From Catenuloplanes niger (lineage in GTDB: Bacteria; Actinomycetota; Actinomycetes; Mycobacteriales; Micromonosporaceae): a stretch of DNA of 64,000 nucleotides. Location of the stretch: contig NZ_JAVDYC010000001.1 in assembly GCF_031458255.1 (NCBI RefSeq), forward strand, positions 62,001 to 126,000, read 5' to 3'. Below the pieces are notes generated by a model. That model saw nothing but the letters and a program-made list of their open reading frames with translations. It was not told the origin of the DNA and ran no database searches. A program made the translations under genes and the position numbers. This document shows positions 1 through 7,820 of the stretch, one piece after another. How positions within the stretch are numbered: position 1 is the first letter of the stretch; each line of letters opens with the position of its first letter.

Positions 1-162
1 CTGCTGCACGAGTCGATCGTCGGGTCACGGTTCACCGCACGGTACGCCACGGACGGTGACGCGGTACTCCCGGTGATCACCGGCATGGCCTACCCGACCG
101 GTACGCACGAGTTCGTGATCGACCCGGACGACCCGATGACGCCCGGGTTCGTGCTGCGATGA
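1..162 (+). CDS. Proline racemase family protein, C-terminal end (5' end outside window)
   Basis: Only the last 53 residues are present, in frame from base 1. The tail has the pattern of the proline racemase / 4-hydroxyproline epimerase family: a G-S-R-F segment, a V-x-P-x-I-x-G-x-A-Y stretch, a glycine-threonine turn, and the closing phrase DPDDPMTPGFVLR. These enzymes racemise or epimerise proline or hydroxyproline with two catalytic cysteines, which would lie upstream of the window. The stop codon overlaps the start of the next ORF as ATGA, so the two were co-transcribed. The next ORF is a remnant of ornithine cyclodeaminase, a family often found beside proline racemases, which supports a hydroxyproline or proline catabolic locus. 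Confidence 0.7.
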   Translation: MLHESIVGSRFTARYATDGDAVLPVITGMAYPTGTHEFVIDPDDPMTPGFVLR

Positions 163-410
163 TCCCGTACTTCCCGGCCTCCGAGGTGTTCCGGCTGCTC
201 AGCCCCGGTGACGCGGTGACCGCCGTGATCACGGCGATCGCCGAGGGCACGCTCTCCCCGGACCGCCTGGTGCCGATGCGCGACGTGATCCTGGGCCGGA
301 CCCCGATCCCCGGCGACCGCCCGGTCCTCTTCACGGGCTCCGGCATGTCCTGGCAGGACCTGGTGATCGCGGAGGCGCTGCTGGCCCGACGGTCCCTACC
401 GGGTCCGTAG
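159..410 (+). pseudogene. Ornithine cyclodeaminase family remnant with a large internal deletion
   Basis: This 83-residue ORF starts in the ATGA overlap with the racemase gene. Residues 1-30 look like the N-terminus of the ornithine cyclodeaminase / mu-crystallin family (a LLSPGDAVTAV helix). Residues 30-83 look like its C-terminus (EGTLSPDRLV, then a D-V-I-L-G-R turn and FTGSGMSWQDLVIAEALL, equivalent to the family's T-x-F-x-S-x-G-x-A-x-Q-D-L segment). About 220 residues, including the NAD-binding Rossmann fold, are missing, while the frame is kept. Full-length members are about 310-330 residues and reduce cyclic imines or deaminate ornithine. This version cannot bind NAD and is probably inactive, although it could still be translated. 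Confidence 0.6.
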
Positions 411-507
411 GCACCGAACGGACCCCGCGGAGGCGCACGCCGCCCGGGCGGGTGGATCGGCCGTCGGAGACGGCCCGGTGTCGCCGGACCCGGCCACCGC
501 GGGACCG

Positions 508-554
508 GTGCCCGCGGGAGCACTGGGGACCCGGCCACGCCGGAAGCGGGAAAA
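508..554 (+). repeat. Dispersed intergenic repeat, copy A
   Basis: This segment matches 20184-20230 and, inverted, 36749-36794. All three share a GCCCGCGGGAGCA block followed about 12 bases later by CCACGCCGGAAGCGGGAA. Copy A lies in the gap after the cyclodeaminase remnant, about 20 bases beyond the stop of the leftward chemoreceptor gene. Function is unknown. Confidence 0.6.
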
Positions 555-574
555 CAGGTTGAGAAAGGGCTTTT

Positions 575-2143
575 TCAGTAGCGGAAGTGGGAGACCAGGT
601 TCTCCAGGCGGTGCGCCATCGTGCCGAGGTCGGTGACCGCGCTCTGCGACTCGCCGACGCCGGACGTGGTGACCTCGGTCGCGGTGGCCAGGCCGGAGAT
701 GTTGGCGGCGATGCCGGCCGCGCCCTCGGCCGCCGCGGCGATGCTGCGGTTCATCTCCGTGGTGGTCGCGGTCTGTTCCTCGACCGCGCCGGCGATCGTG
801 GTCTGGAACGAGCTGATCTGCGCGATCACGTGGCTGATCTCCTCGATCGCGGCGACCGCGCCGGACGTGTCGTTCTGGATCGCCTCGACCTGACGGGCGA
901 TGTCCTCGGTGGCGCGGGCGGTCTCCTGGGCCAGTTCCTTGACCTCGCCGGCGACCACGGCGAAGCCCTTGCCGGACTCGCCGGCGCGGGCGGCCTCGAT
1001 GGTGGCGTTCAGCGCCAGCAGGTTCGTCTGGCTGGCGATCGCGGTGATCACCTTGATCACGTTGGCGATCTGCTCGGAGGACTCGCCGAGCTTGCCGACC
1101 TGCGCGGTGGTGGTCTCCGCGACCTGCACGGCCTGGCCGGCGAAGCGGGCGGCCTCGGTCGCGTTGTGCGCGATCTCGCGGATCGCGGTGCCCATCTCCT
1201 GGGTGCCGTTCGCGACCGCGTCGACGTTGCTGGACACCCGGGCCGCGGCCTCGGCGACGCCGTGCGCCTGGTCGGAGGCGTCCGACGCGGACTGCGACAT
1301 GGTGGTCGACGTGGTGGAGATCCGGTCGGCGGACGAGGCGACCGAGTGCGCGGCCTCGGTGACGGCCGCGACCACGGTCCGGATGTCCTCCTGCGCCTCC
1401 TCGAGCGCCTTGGCCATCTGGCCGACCTCGTCGCGGGAGCGCACGTTCGCGGCCACGGTCAGGTCGCCGGCGGCCATCGCGGCGAGCGCGGCGCGGACCC
1501 GGGACAGCGGCGGGACCACGGACTGCACGACCAGGTAGGCGAACGCGGCCAGCACCACGGCCGCGACGACCACGGTCACCCACATGATCACGAGCGCACG
1601 GTTGCTGGCGGCGGCGCGGGCCGCGTCCTCCCGTTCGATGGTCTCGGCGAACAGGGCCCGCTCGTTGTCCAGCACGGCGCTGGTCAGGTAGTTGTCGACG
1701 TCGTTCTGCTCCCAGGACAGCCGGGCCTGCGCCTGCTCCGCGACCGCGCTGGCCACGAACCGCGTGATCACCTGGGTGTAGTCGGCGTAGACCGCCTCGA
1801 TCCGGTCGACCGCGGACTCCAGGCCGGTCGGCAGCACCACGGCGTCGAGCTGGGCCAGCAGGTCCTCGGCCTCGGCGACGGCCGCGGCGAGCAGGTCGGT
1901 CTGCTCGGCCGGGGTGGCGCGGACGACGGACTGCAGACCGTTGACCTTCATCTCGCTGGCCAGCTGGTCGAGGCGCAGCACCAGCGCGCTGGCCTCGTTG
2001 ACGTTCGCCAGCCGGTCGCTGGCCTCGTCCGCCTGATGGTCGCTGATGATCGTCACGGTCATACAGGTGGCGAGCGCGACCAGCGACGCGGCGACGAGCA
2101 TCGCCAGCTTGGTCCGTACGGACAGGTCCAGGAATCTGCGCAC
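575..2143 (-). CDS. Methyl-accepting chemotaxis protein
   Basis: This 522-residue chemoreceptor has a transmembrane helix at about residues 13-35, an extracytoplasmic four-helix-type sensor of about 150 residues, a second transmembrane helix at about 185-207, a HAMP domain at about 208-260 and a cytoplasmic signalling domain to the end. The hairpin tip is clear (ITAIASQTNLLALNATIEAA followed by RAGESGKGFAVVAGEVKELA), the part that contacts CheA and CheW. No C-terminal CheR-tethering pentapeptide is seen. The GTG start lies one base after the stop of the upstream sugar-binding lipoprotein gene, so the two are translationally coupled. The receptor probably reads the loaded binding protein, as Trg-type receptors do. 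The MCP call is secure; the ligand is inferred. Confidence 0.93.
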   Translation of the reverse strand: MRRFLDLSVRTKLAMLVAASLVALATCMTVTIISDHQADEASDRLANVNEASALVLRLDQLASEMKVNGLQSVVRATPAEQTDLLAAAVAEAEDLLAQLDAVVLPTGLESAVDRIEAVYADYTQVITRFVASAVAEQAQARLSWEQNDVDNYLTSAVLDNERALFAETIEREDAARAAASNRALVIMWVTVVVAAVVLAAFAYLVVQSVVPPLSRVRAALAAMAAGDLTVAANVRSRDEVGQMAKALEEAQEDIRTVVAAVTEAAHSVASSADRISTTSTTMSQSASDASDQAHGVAEAAARVSSNVDAVANGTQEMGTAIREIAHNATEAARFAGQAVQVAETTTAQVGKLGESSEQIANVIKVITAIASQTNLLALNATIEAARAGESGKGFAVVAGEVKELAQETARATEDIARQVEAIQNDTSGAVAAIEEISHVIAQISSFQTTIAGAVEEQTATTTEMNRSIAAAAEGAAGIAANISGLATATEVTTSGVGESQSAVTDLGTMAHRLENLVSHFRY

Positions 2144-2144
2144 C

Positions 2145-3215
2145 TCAGGCTCCGATCTCGGCGGCGGTGTAGTAGCCGCCCTCGACCAGGACCCGCTGGT
2201 AGTTGTCCCTGGTCACGGTCACCGGCTGGAGCAGGAACGTCGGCACGTCCTTGACGCCGTTGTTGTACTGCTCGGTGTCGTTGACCATCGGCTCGCCGCC
2301 GGTGACCAGCGCGTTGACCATCTGCACCGCGACCTTGGCGAGCTCCCGCGTGTCCTTGTAGACGGTCTGGCCCTGCTGGCCGGCCGCGATCAGCTTGACC
2401 GACTCCAGCTCCGCGTCCTGGCCGGTCAGCACGGGCAGCGCGGTCGCGGCGTACCCGCCCTCGAGCAGCGCCTCGATGATGCCGCGGGTGATCCCGTCGT
2501 ACGGGGACAGCACCGCGTCGACCCGCTCGTTCGCGTACGTGCCGTCGAGCAGCCGGGCCATCCGCTCCTTCGCGACCTTCCCGTCCCAGCGCTGGGTGGC
2601 CACCGCCGCGAAGCTCGTCTCACCGCTGGCGACCTCGAGGATCCCGTCGTTGATGTACGGCTGCAGCACGCTCATCGCGCCGTTGAAGAAGAACGTGGCG
2701 TTGTTGTCGTCCGACGACCCCGCGAACAGCTCCAGGGTGTACGGCCCGCCACCGCGCGAGAGCCCGAGCGCCTGCACGATGTAGCCGGCCTGCTGCACGC
2801 CGACCTTGAAGTTGTCGAACGTGGCGTAGTAGTCGATGTCGTCCGTACCGCGGATCAGCCGGTCGTAGGAGATCACCGGGATTTCCGCGCCCGCGGCCGC
2901 GGCGAGCACGTCCTTGAGCTTGGTCCCGTCGATCGCGCCGACCACCAGCGCCTCCGCGCCGTCGTCGATCATCTGCTGGATCTGCGTCACCTGCAGCGCC
3001 GTGTCGTCGTCCGCGTACTGCAGCGTCGTGTCGTAGCCGAGCAGTGCGAACTGCGCCACCATGTTCTCGCCGTCGGCGATCCAGCGCTGCGACTGCTTGG
3101 TCGGCATCGCGATGCCGACCAGCCCGCGGTCCGGCGCCGCGACCTCGGCCGCGTCGCCACCGCACCCGGCCAGTCCCAGCACGAGCACCAGGCCCGCCGC
3201 CCATCTCCGGATCAT
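2145..3215 (-). CDS. Sugar-binding lipoprotein, ChvE/XylF-like periplasmic binding protein
   Basis: This 356-residue type I periplasmic-binding-protein-like lipoprotein starts MIRRWAAGLV and has a lipobox ending LAGCGGD. Family signatures include VGIAMPT near the mature N-terminus, QIQQMIDDGAEALVV, PVISYDRLI and VLTGQDAELESVK, matching the ABC sugar-binding group that includes the multiple-sugar receptor ChvE and xylose-binding XylF. The ATG at 3215 was preferred over an upstream start (3278) because it puts the signal peptide at the N-terminus. No permease or ATPase gene is next to it; the partner downstream is a chemoreceptor, one base away. This suggests a sensory rather than transport role. 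Sugar specificity cannot be read from the sequence. Confidence 0.85.
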   Translation of the reverse strand: MIRRWAAGLVLVLGLAGCGGDAAEVAAPDRGLVGIAMPTKQSQRWIADGENMVAQFALLGYDTTLQYADDDTALQVTQIQQMIDDGAEALVVGAIDGTKLKDVLAAAAGAEIPVISYDRLIRGTDDIDYYATFDNFKVGVQQAGYIVQALGLSRGGGPYTLELFAGSSDDNNATFFFNGAMSVLQPYINDGILEVASGETSFAAVATQRWDGKVAKERMARLLDGTYANERVDAVLSPYDGITRGIIEALLEGGYAATALPVLTGQDAELESVKLIAAGQQGQTVYKDTRELAKVAVQMVNALVTGGEPMVNDTEQYNNGVKDVPTFLLQPVTVTRDNYQRVLVEGGYYTAAEIGA

Positions 3216-3346
3216 GAGACCTAGAAGACCATTTCGGGGGTACGCGAGGCGGGGAAACCGGAAAATCTCTCGCCCCACCGTCCGCCGTGCCTTCCGTACA
3301 CTGCTGATGGATCGACGATCGGAAGACCATTACACGGGGGTGTGCG

Positions 3347-5950
3347 ATGCGGTGGCCGACGCGTGCCGGCGCGGCGGTGCTGACCGTCGCGCTGCTGGCC
3401 ACGGCGGGCGCCCAGGCGCCGGCGGCCGGTGCGAGCGAGTGGACGGACCGGCCGTTCGCCGACGCGTTCGACCGGGGCGCGGGCAGCGACCTCGGCTCGG
3501 GGTGGAGCGAGCTGCGCGGCGACTGGGCGATCAGCGGCGGCGCGGTCGTGGCGACCGGCGCCACGGAGCGCGTGCTGGCGCATGCCGAGCCGCTCGGCGC
3601 CACGTTCGCGGTCTCGGCCGCGGTGACGCTCACGCGCCAGACCCCGGACGCCGGCGACCGCGGCTGGGCCGGGCTCGCCACGAACGTCACGCCGGTGGCC
3701 GACGGGAAGCAGTCCTACTACGCGCTCCGGGTCGGCAAACGCCCGGGCGAGCCGGCCCACTGGCAGCTGGTGCGCATCCACGAGTCCGGGCAGGCGACCG
3801 AGGAGTCGGTGCTCGGGCGCGGCGAGGTGACCGCGGACTTCGGCACCCGGGTCCCGCTCGGGCTGACCTCCGCGCGCAACAGCACGACGCTGGAGGTGTC
3901 GGTCGCCGGGGCGCGCACGACCGTGCCGCTGCGGCAGCACGACCGGCTGGCCGGCGGCTTCGCGGGCCTGTACTCGCAGAACGGCACCACGCCGATCGAC
4001 GACTTCACGTCGACGACCACGACCGAGCCGGCGCCGTGGCGGTTCGCGGACGACTTCGCCGGCACCGCGACACTCGACGCGCGCGGCTGGACGGCGGCGC
4101 GGGGCACCTGGACCGTCACCGCGGGCCGGGCGACGGCGATCCCGGAGACCACGCCACCGCACACCCGGGACCTGGTGATCTACCCGCGCACGGTCACGCT
4201 GAGCGGCGTGTTCACCGTCGGCGCCACCGTTACCCTGCCCGCGGCGGACGCGAAGCGGCGCTTCTGGTCCGGGATCGCGTTCAACCTCACGCACTCCGGC
4301 ACCGACGCCGACCACTACGTGCTGCGGGCCGGGCGGCAGAGCACCGACACCGCGGCCCGCTATCAGCTGCTCCGGCTGACCGACGGCGCGGTCAACGGCA
4401 CGCCGCTGCTCGACCGCGCGTTCGAGGCCGCGCCGGGCAGCACGCTGCGGCTGACCGTCACCGCCCGGCACCTCGGCGCCGCCGTCGAGATCGGGATCGC
4501 CGGGCGGAATCCGGACGGCACGGCCGTCCCACCGGTCGCCGACTTCGCGTCGTTCCCGGCCGCGGCCACGCTCTACGGCGGCAAGGCCGGTCTCTACTCG
4601 TTCGAGGGCGCGACCGGTCTGGACGACTTCGTGGTGGAGACGACCGGGCGGAGCGCCGGGGTGCCACCACCGCTGAACTGCCTCGCCCCGAAGGGGACCT
4701 ATCCGCTGCCGCCCGCCGGCACCGTCCAGGGTGAGCCGGTGACGGTCGACCGGACCTGGGCCGGGCACTCGGTCGAGCAGTCGATCATCACCAGCGGCGA
4801 CCGGCAGTACGTGGCCTACTACGACGCGAACCGGCGGATGACCGTGGCCGCGCGGACGCTCGGCTCCAGCACCTGGACGTACCAGCCGCTGGAATCCACG
4901 CTGGAATGGGACAGTCACAACTACGTGACCATGGCGCTGGACCCGGCCGGGCAGCTGCACGTCTCCGGCAACATGCACGCGGATCCGCTGGAGTACTTCC
5001 GGACCACCACCGCGGGCGATGTCCGGACGCTCGTGAAGGTGGACGAGATGGTCGACACCGGCCGGGAACGGGAGGTCACCTATCCCCGGTTCCGGACCAC
5101 GGCGGACGGGACGCTGCTGTTCAGCTACCGGGACGGCCGCAGCGGCGAGGGCGTGACCCATTACAACCGGTACGACCCGGCCACGCGTACCTGGACGCCG
5201 CTGCTGAGCACCGCGCTCACGGACGGGCAGGGGCTGCGCAGCGCGTACGAGGAGGGCCCGGTGCGCGGGCCGGACGGGTACTGGTACCTCACCCTGGTCT
5301 GGCGGGACACCATCGACGCGGCCACCTCCAGCCGGCCGTCGTTCATGCGCAGCGCCGACCTGGTCACCTGGGAGGACATCGCGGATCAGCCGATCGCGCT
5401 GCCCGCCACGTACGCGTCGGCGGACGTGATCGACCCGGTGCCGATCTTCGGCGGCGTGCTGAACGGCAACGTCAAGACCGGCTGGGACGCGGCCGGCCAG
5501 GTCCTGATCACCTACTCGAAGTACGACGCGAACCTGGTCAACCAGCTCTACGCGGCCCGCCCGGACGGCGCCGGCGGCTGGACCAGCACCAAGCTGACCG
5601 ACTGGACCGGGCACTGGAGCGTCGCCGGCACCGGGTCGCTGGCCGACATGCCGCTGCGGCTGCTGAGCGGCGCCACCGACCTCGGCGACGGCACGCTGCG
5701 CATCGACTACGCGTGCCGTACCGCCCGCCGGTCGCTGATCGTCGACTCGGCCGATCTCCACGTGGTCGCGGACGTGGCGACGCCCCGGCTACCGGCCGCG
5801 ATCACCGGCGCGAGCGACGGCCGGATGGCCAACCTCGCCGTCAGCGGCGGTTACGTGCTGCGCTGGGAGAGCCTCGGCGCGAACAACGACCGGCCGCGCC
5901 CGGAGTGGCCCGAGCCGCAGCCGCTGCAGGTCTGGCAGATCACGCCGTAG
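3347..5950 (+). CDS. Secreted BNR-4 propeller protein with two N-terminal sandwich domains
   Basis: This 867-residue exported protein has a signal peptide (residues 1-29, ending near AAGA). Two tandem, mutually similar regions follow (about 35-225 and 230-435), each starting with a W-x-F-A-D-x-F phrase and containing a GKAGLYS/GFAGLYSQNG turn and a closing L-D-D-F strand, as in LamG-like or 3-keto-disaccharide-hydrolase-like sandwiches. Residues about 455-867 match the BNR_4 propeller family (VDRTWAGHSVEQS, YDANRRMTVA, DSHNYVTMALDPAGQLHVSG, SYRDGRSGEG). That family includes polysaccharide lyases on algal uronans as well as uncharacterised secreted proteins. A polysaccharide-binding or lyase role is likely but the substrate is unknown. 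Its 3' end overlaps the convergent LysR gene by 11 bases. Confidence 0.8.
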   Translation: MRWPTRAGAAVLTVALLATAGAQAPAAGASEWTDRPFADAFDRGAGSDLGSGWSELRGDWAISGGAVVATGATERVLAHAEPLGATFAVSAAVTLTRQTPDAGDRGWAGLATNVTPVADGKQSYYALRVGKRPGEPAHWQLVRIHESGQATEESVLGRGEVTADFGTRVPLGLTSARNSTTLEVSVAGARTTVPLRQHDRLAGGFAGLYSQNGTTPIDDFTSTTTTEPAPWRFADDFAGTATLDARGWTAARGTWTVTAGRATAIPETTPPHTRDLVIYPRTVTLSGVFTVGATVTLPAADAKRRFWSGIAFNLTHSGTDADHYVLRAGRQSTDTAARYQLLRLTDGAVNGTPLLDRAFEAAPGSTLRLTVTARHLGAAVEIGIAGRNPDGTAVPPVADFASFPAAATLYGGKAGLYSFEGATGLDDFVVETTGRSAGVPPPLNCLAPKGTYPLPPAGTVQGEPVTVDRTWAGHSVEQSIITSGDRQYVAYYDANRRMTVAARTLGSSTWTYQPLESTLEWDSHNYVTMALDPAGQLHVSGNMHADPLEYFRTTTAGDVRTLVKVDEMVDTGREREVTYPRFRTTADGTLLFSYRDGRSGEGVTHYNRYDPATRTWTPLLSTALTDGQGLRSAYEEGPVRGPDGYWYLTLVWRDTIDAATSSRPSFMRSADLVTWEDIADQPIALPATYASADVIDPVPIFGGVLNGNVKTGWDAAGQVLITYSKYDANLVNQLYAARPDGAGGWTSTKLTDWTGHWSVAGTGSLADMPLRLLSGATDLGDGTLRIDYACRTARRSLIVDSADLHVVADVATPRLPAAITGASDGRMANLAVSGGYVLRWESLGANNDRPRPEWPEPQPLQVWQITP

Positions 5951-6881
5951 CACCGGGTGGGCTGAGGTGGCGCTCGAGCGCGGGGGCGGCCGTGGGGCGG
6001 GTGCCGCGGGTGATGTCGAGGAAGGCGTGCAGCGCGGGCGACCGGTTGTGCGTGTCGAAGGAGAGGACCAGGTCGGGCAGCGGGGTGCGGGGGGTTATCT
6101 CGCAGAACCAGGTGCCGGGTCGTGGCGCCGCGAGCATGCGGGACGGGCCCAGGCCCACGCCGAGTCCGCACGCGGCCAGGCCGATGATGGTGTGGATGTC
6201 CCTGGCGACGGTGGCGGTGGTCAGGGGCGGGGAGTTCGTGCCCAGCAGGTTGCGCAGGGCGGTGGCGATGGCGGGCTCGTCGTCCTCGGGAGCCACGATC
6301 AGGGACTGGTGTCGCAGCCGGTCCACGTCCATCGAGGGTTGGCCCGCGTAGGGATGGGTGTTGCTCACGACGGCGACCAGGTGGTCGTGGGCGATCGGGA
6401 CCGACAGCAAACGCTCGGCGCCGATACCCGTCGGGTGGCCGAGGCCGACCGCCACGTCCAGTTCGCCGGCGACGAGCGCTGCCGTGCTGCGCCGGGTGGC
6501 CATCTCGTGCAGTTCCAGTCGCACGTCGGGGCGTTCGCGGCCGAACCGGTGAAGGATGTCGGGCAGCGGTGCGAGCAGCGCTGAGGCGATGAAGCCCAGG
6601 CGCAGCCGTCCGGTCTCGCCGCGCGCGGCCCGGGCGGCGTCGGTCGAGGCGGCGGTGATCTCGTCGAGCGCGCGGCGCGCCCGGGACAGGAAGGCGGCGC
6701 CCGCGGCGGTCGGGAACACGCCTCGGCGGGTGCGGTCGAACAAGCGGGCGCCCACCTCGCGTTCGAGGTCGGCGATCTGCTTGGACAGCGGAGGCTGGGC
6801 GATGCCCAGCGCGGCGGCCGCCCGGCCGAAGTGGGCGTGCTCGGCGAGCGCGAGCGCGTATCGCAGGTGCCGCGCTTCCAT
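5940..6881 (-). CDS. LysR-family transcriptional regulator
   Basis: This is a 313-residue LysR regulator. The winged helix-turn-helix fills residues 1-60 (MEARHLRYALALAEHAHFGR, then AAAALGIAQPPLSKQIADLE), and an effector-binding domain runs from about 90 to 295. A strong Shine-Dalgarno sequence, GGGAGG, sits six bases before the ATG at 6881, so the much longer upstream ORF is rejected. It is transcribed divergently from an alpha/beta hydrolase gene and an MFS exporter; LysR proteins usually control such neighbours. The 93-base gap holds a perfect palindrome that could be its site. The inducer is not known. Confidence 0.92.
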   Translation of the reverse strand: MEARHLRYALALAEHAHFGRAAAALGIAQPPLSKQIADLEREVGARLFDRTRRGVFPTAAGAAFLSRARRALDEITAASTDAARAARGETGRLRLGFIASALLAPLPDILHRFGRERPDVRLELHEMATRRSTAALVAGELDVAVGLGHPTGIGAERLLSVPIAHDHLVAVVSNTHPYAGQPSMDVDRLRHQSLIVAPEDDEPAIATALRNLLGTNSPPLTTATVARDIHTIIGLAACGLGVGLGPSRMLAAPRPGTWFCEITPRTPLPDLVLSFDTHNRSPALHAFLDITRGTRPTAAPALERHLSPPGATA

Positions 6882-6896
6882 GTGGGCCTCCCGGCG

Positions 6897-6930
6897 ATAT
6901 CTTCGGTGTATCGCCGACAAGCTTGTCAGA
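6897..6930. promoter_or_regulatory. Candidate LysR operator between divergent genes
   Basis: The gap between the divergent LysR and hydrolase genes contains the perfect 12-base palindrome GACAAGCTTGTC at 6916-6927. Just before it is a T-N11-A element (TATCTTCGGTGTA, 6898-6910), the generic LysR box pattern. The position suits control of both promoters. Assignment is by pattern and position only. Confidence 0.45.
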
Positions 6931-6974
6931 TCTTTCAGTGGATGATCGGGGCCCCGGTCGCGTGTGATTCGGTC

Positions 6975-7820
6975 ATGACCGAACTCTCTTCTCCGGACAC
7001 CGTGTTCGTCCTCGTGCACGGGGCCTGGCACGGCTCCGGGCAGTGGGCGGCGACGCAGCGCGCGCTCGCCGCGGCCGGTGCCGCGTCCGTGGCCGTCGAC
7101 ATGCCGGGGCACGGCCTCGACGCGCCGCTGCCCAGCGGATATCTCCACGTGGGGCAACCGGGGCTGTCGACCGAGAGGTCCGCGCTGGCCGGCGTGACGA
7201 CGGATGACTGCGCGGCGGCGGTGCTGGACGTGCTGCGCCAGGCCCGCCGATACCGTCGTGTCGTGCTCGTCGCGCACAGCGCGGGCGGCGGCCCGGCGTC
7301 GCTGGCCGCCGAACTCGCACCCGAGCTCGTCGACGAGATCGTCTACCTCTCCGCCTTCGTGCCGGCCGGCCGGGCCCGGTTCTTCGACTACCTCGGCGCC
7401 CCCGAGAACGCTACGGCGCGGGGCGGCAGCCTCAACCTCGGTGACGCCGCGGAACTGGGCGCCGTGCGGATCAACCCGCTGTCGCCGGACCCCGAATACG
7501 TCGAGGAGCTGCGGCAGACCCACTACCACGACACGCCCGCGCACCGGTTCGACCGCTGGCGCGCCGCGCTGAGCCCCGATCTGCCACTGGCGATCCCCAC
7601 CACCCCGGTCATCGTGACTCCGCAACGATGGGGACGCGTTCCCCGGACCTTCGTGCGCTGCGCGGACGATCGGGCGCTGCCGACAGCCGTGCAGGACCTG
7701 ATGATCGCGGAGGCCGACCGGGCCGTGCCCGGTAACCCGTTCACCGTGCGCAACCTGCCGGGCAGCCACAGCCCGTTCGCCGCCCGGCCCCGCGAACTCG
7801 CCGCGGCTCTGCTGTCGTGA
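6975..7820 (+). CDS. Alpha/beta hydrolase
   Basis: This 281-residue hydrolase has the oxyanion motif LVHGAWHGSGQW near residue 13, the strand DMPGHGLDAP at about 42-51 and the nucleophile elbow AHSAGGG with Ser at about 102. The closing histidine is probably in LPGSHSPF near residue 262. It resembles the EstC/salicylate-esterase-like branch used on small esters. The ATG at 6975 was chosen because the protein begins immediately before the first beta strand; no convincing ribosome site precedes it, so a leaderless or upstream start is possible. The stop overlaps the GTG of the MFS gene by four bases (GTGA). The LysR gene is divergent. The substrate may be related to what the MFS protein exports. 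Confidence 0.82.
   Translation: MTELSSPDTVFVLVHGAWHGSGQWAATQRALAAAGAASVAVDMPGHGLDAPLPSGYLHVGQPGLSTERSALAGVTTDDCAAAVLDVLRQARRYRRVVLVAHSAGGGPASLAAELAPELVDEIVYLSAFVPAGRARFFDYLGAPENATARGGSLNLGDAAELGAVRINPLSPDPEYVEELRQTHYHDTPAHRFDRWRAALSPDLPLAIPTTPVIVTPQRWGRVPRTFVRCADDRALPTAVQDLMIAEADRAVPGNPFTVRNLPGSHSPFAARPRELAAALLS

Noticed and set aside
587-2254. 555-codon plus-strand frame opposite the chemoreceptor
   Set aside because: Shadow of the MCP gene; composition is G/R/D/L repeats from antisense coiled-coil codons.
3221-5761. 846-codon minus-strand frame opposite the BNR protein
   Set aside because: Antisense shadow without signal peptide or domain; the plus-strand frame has clear domains.
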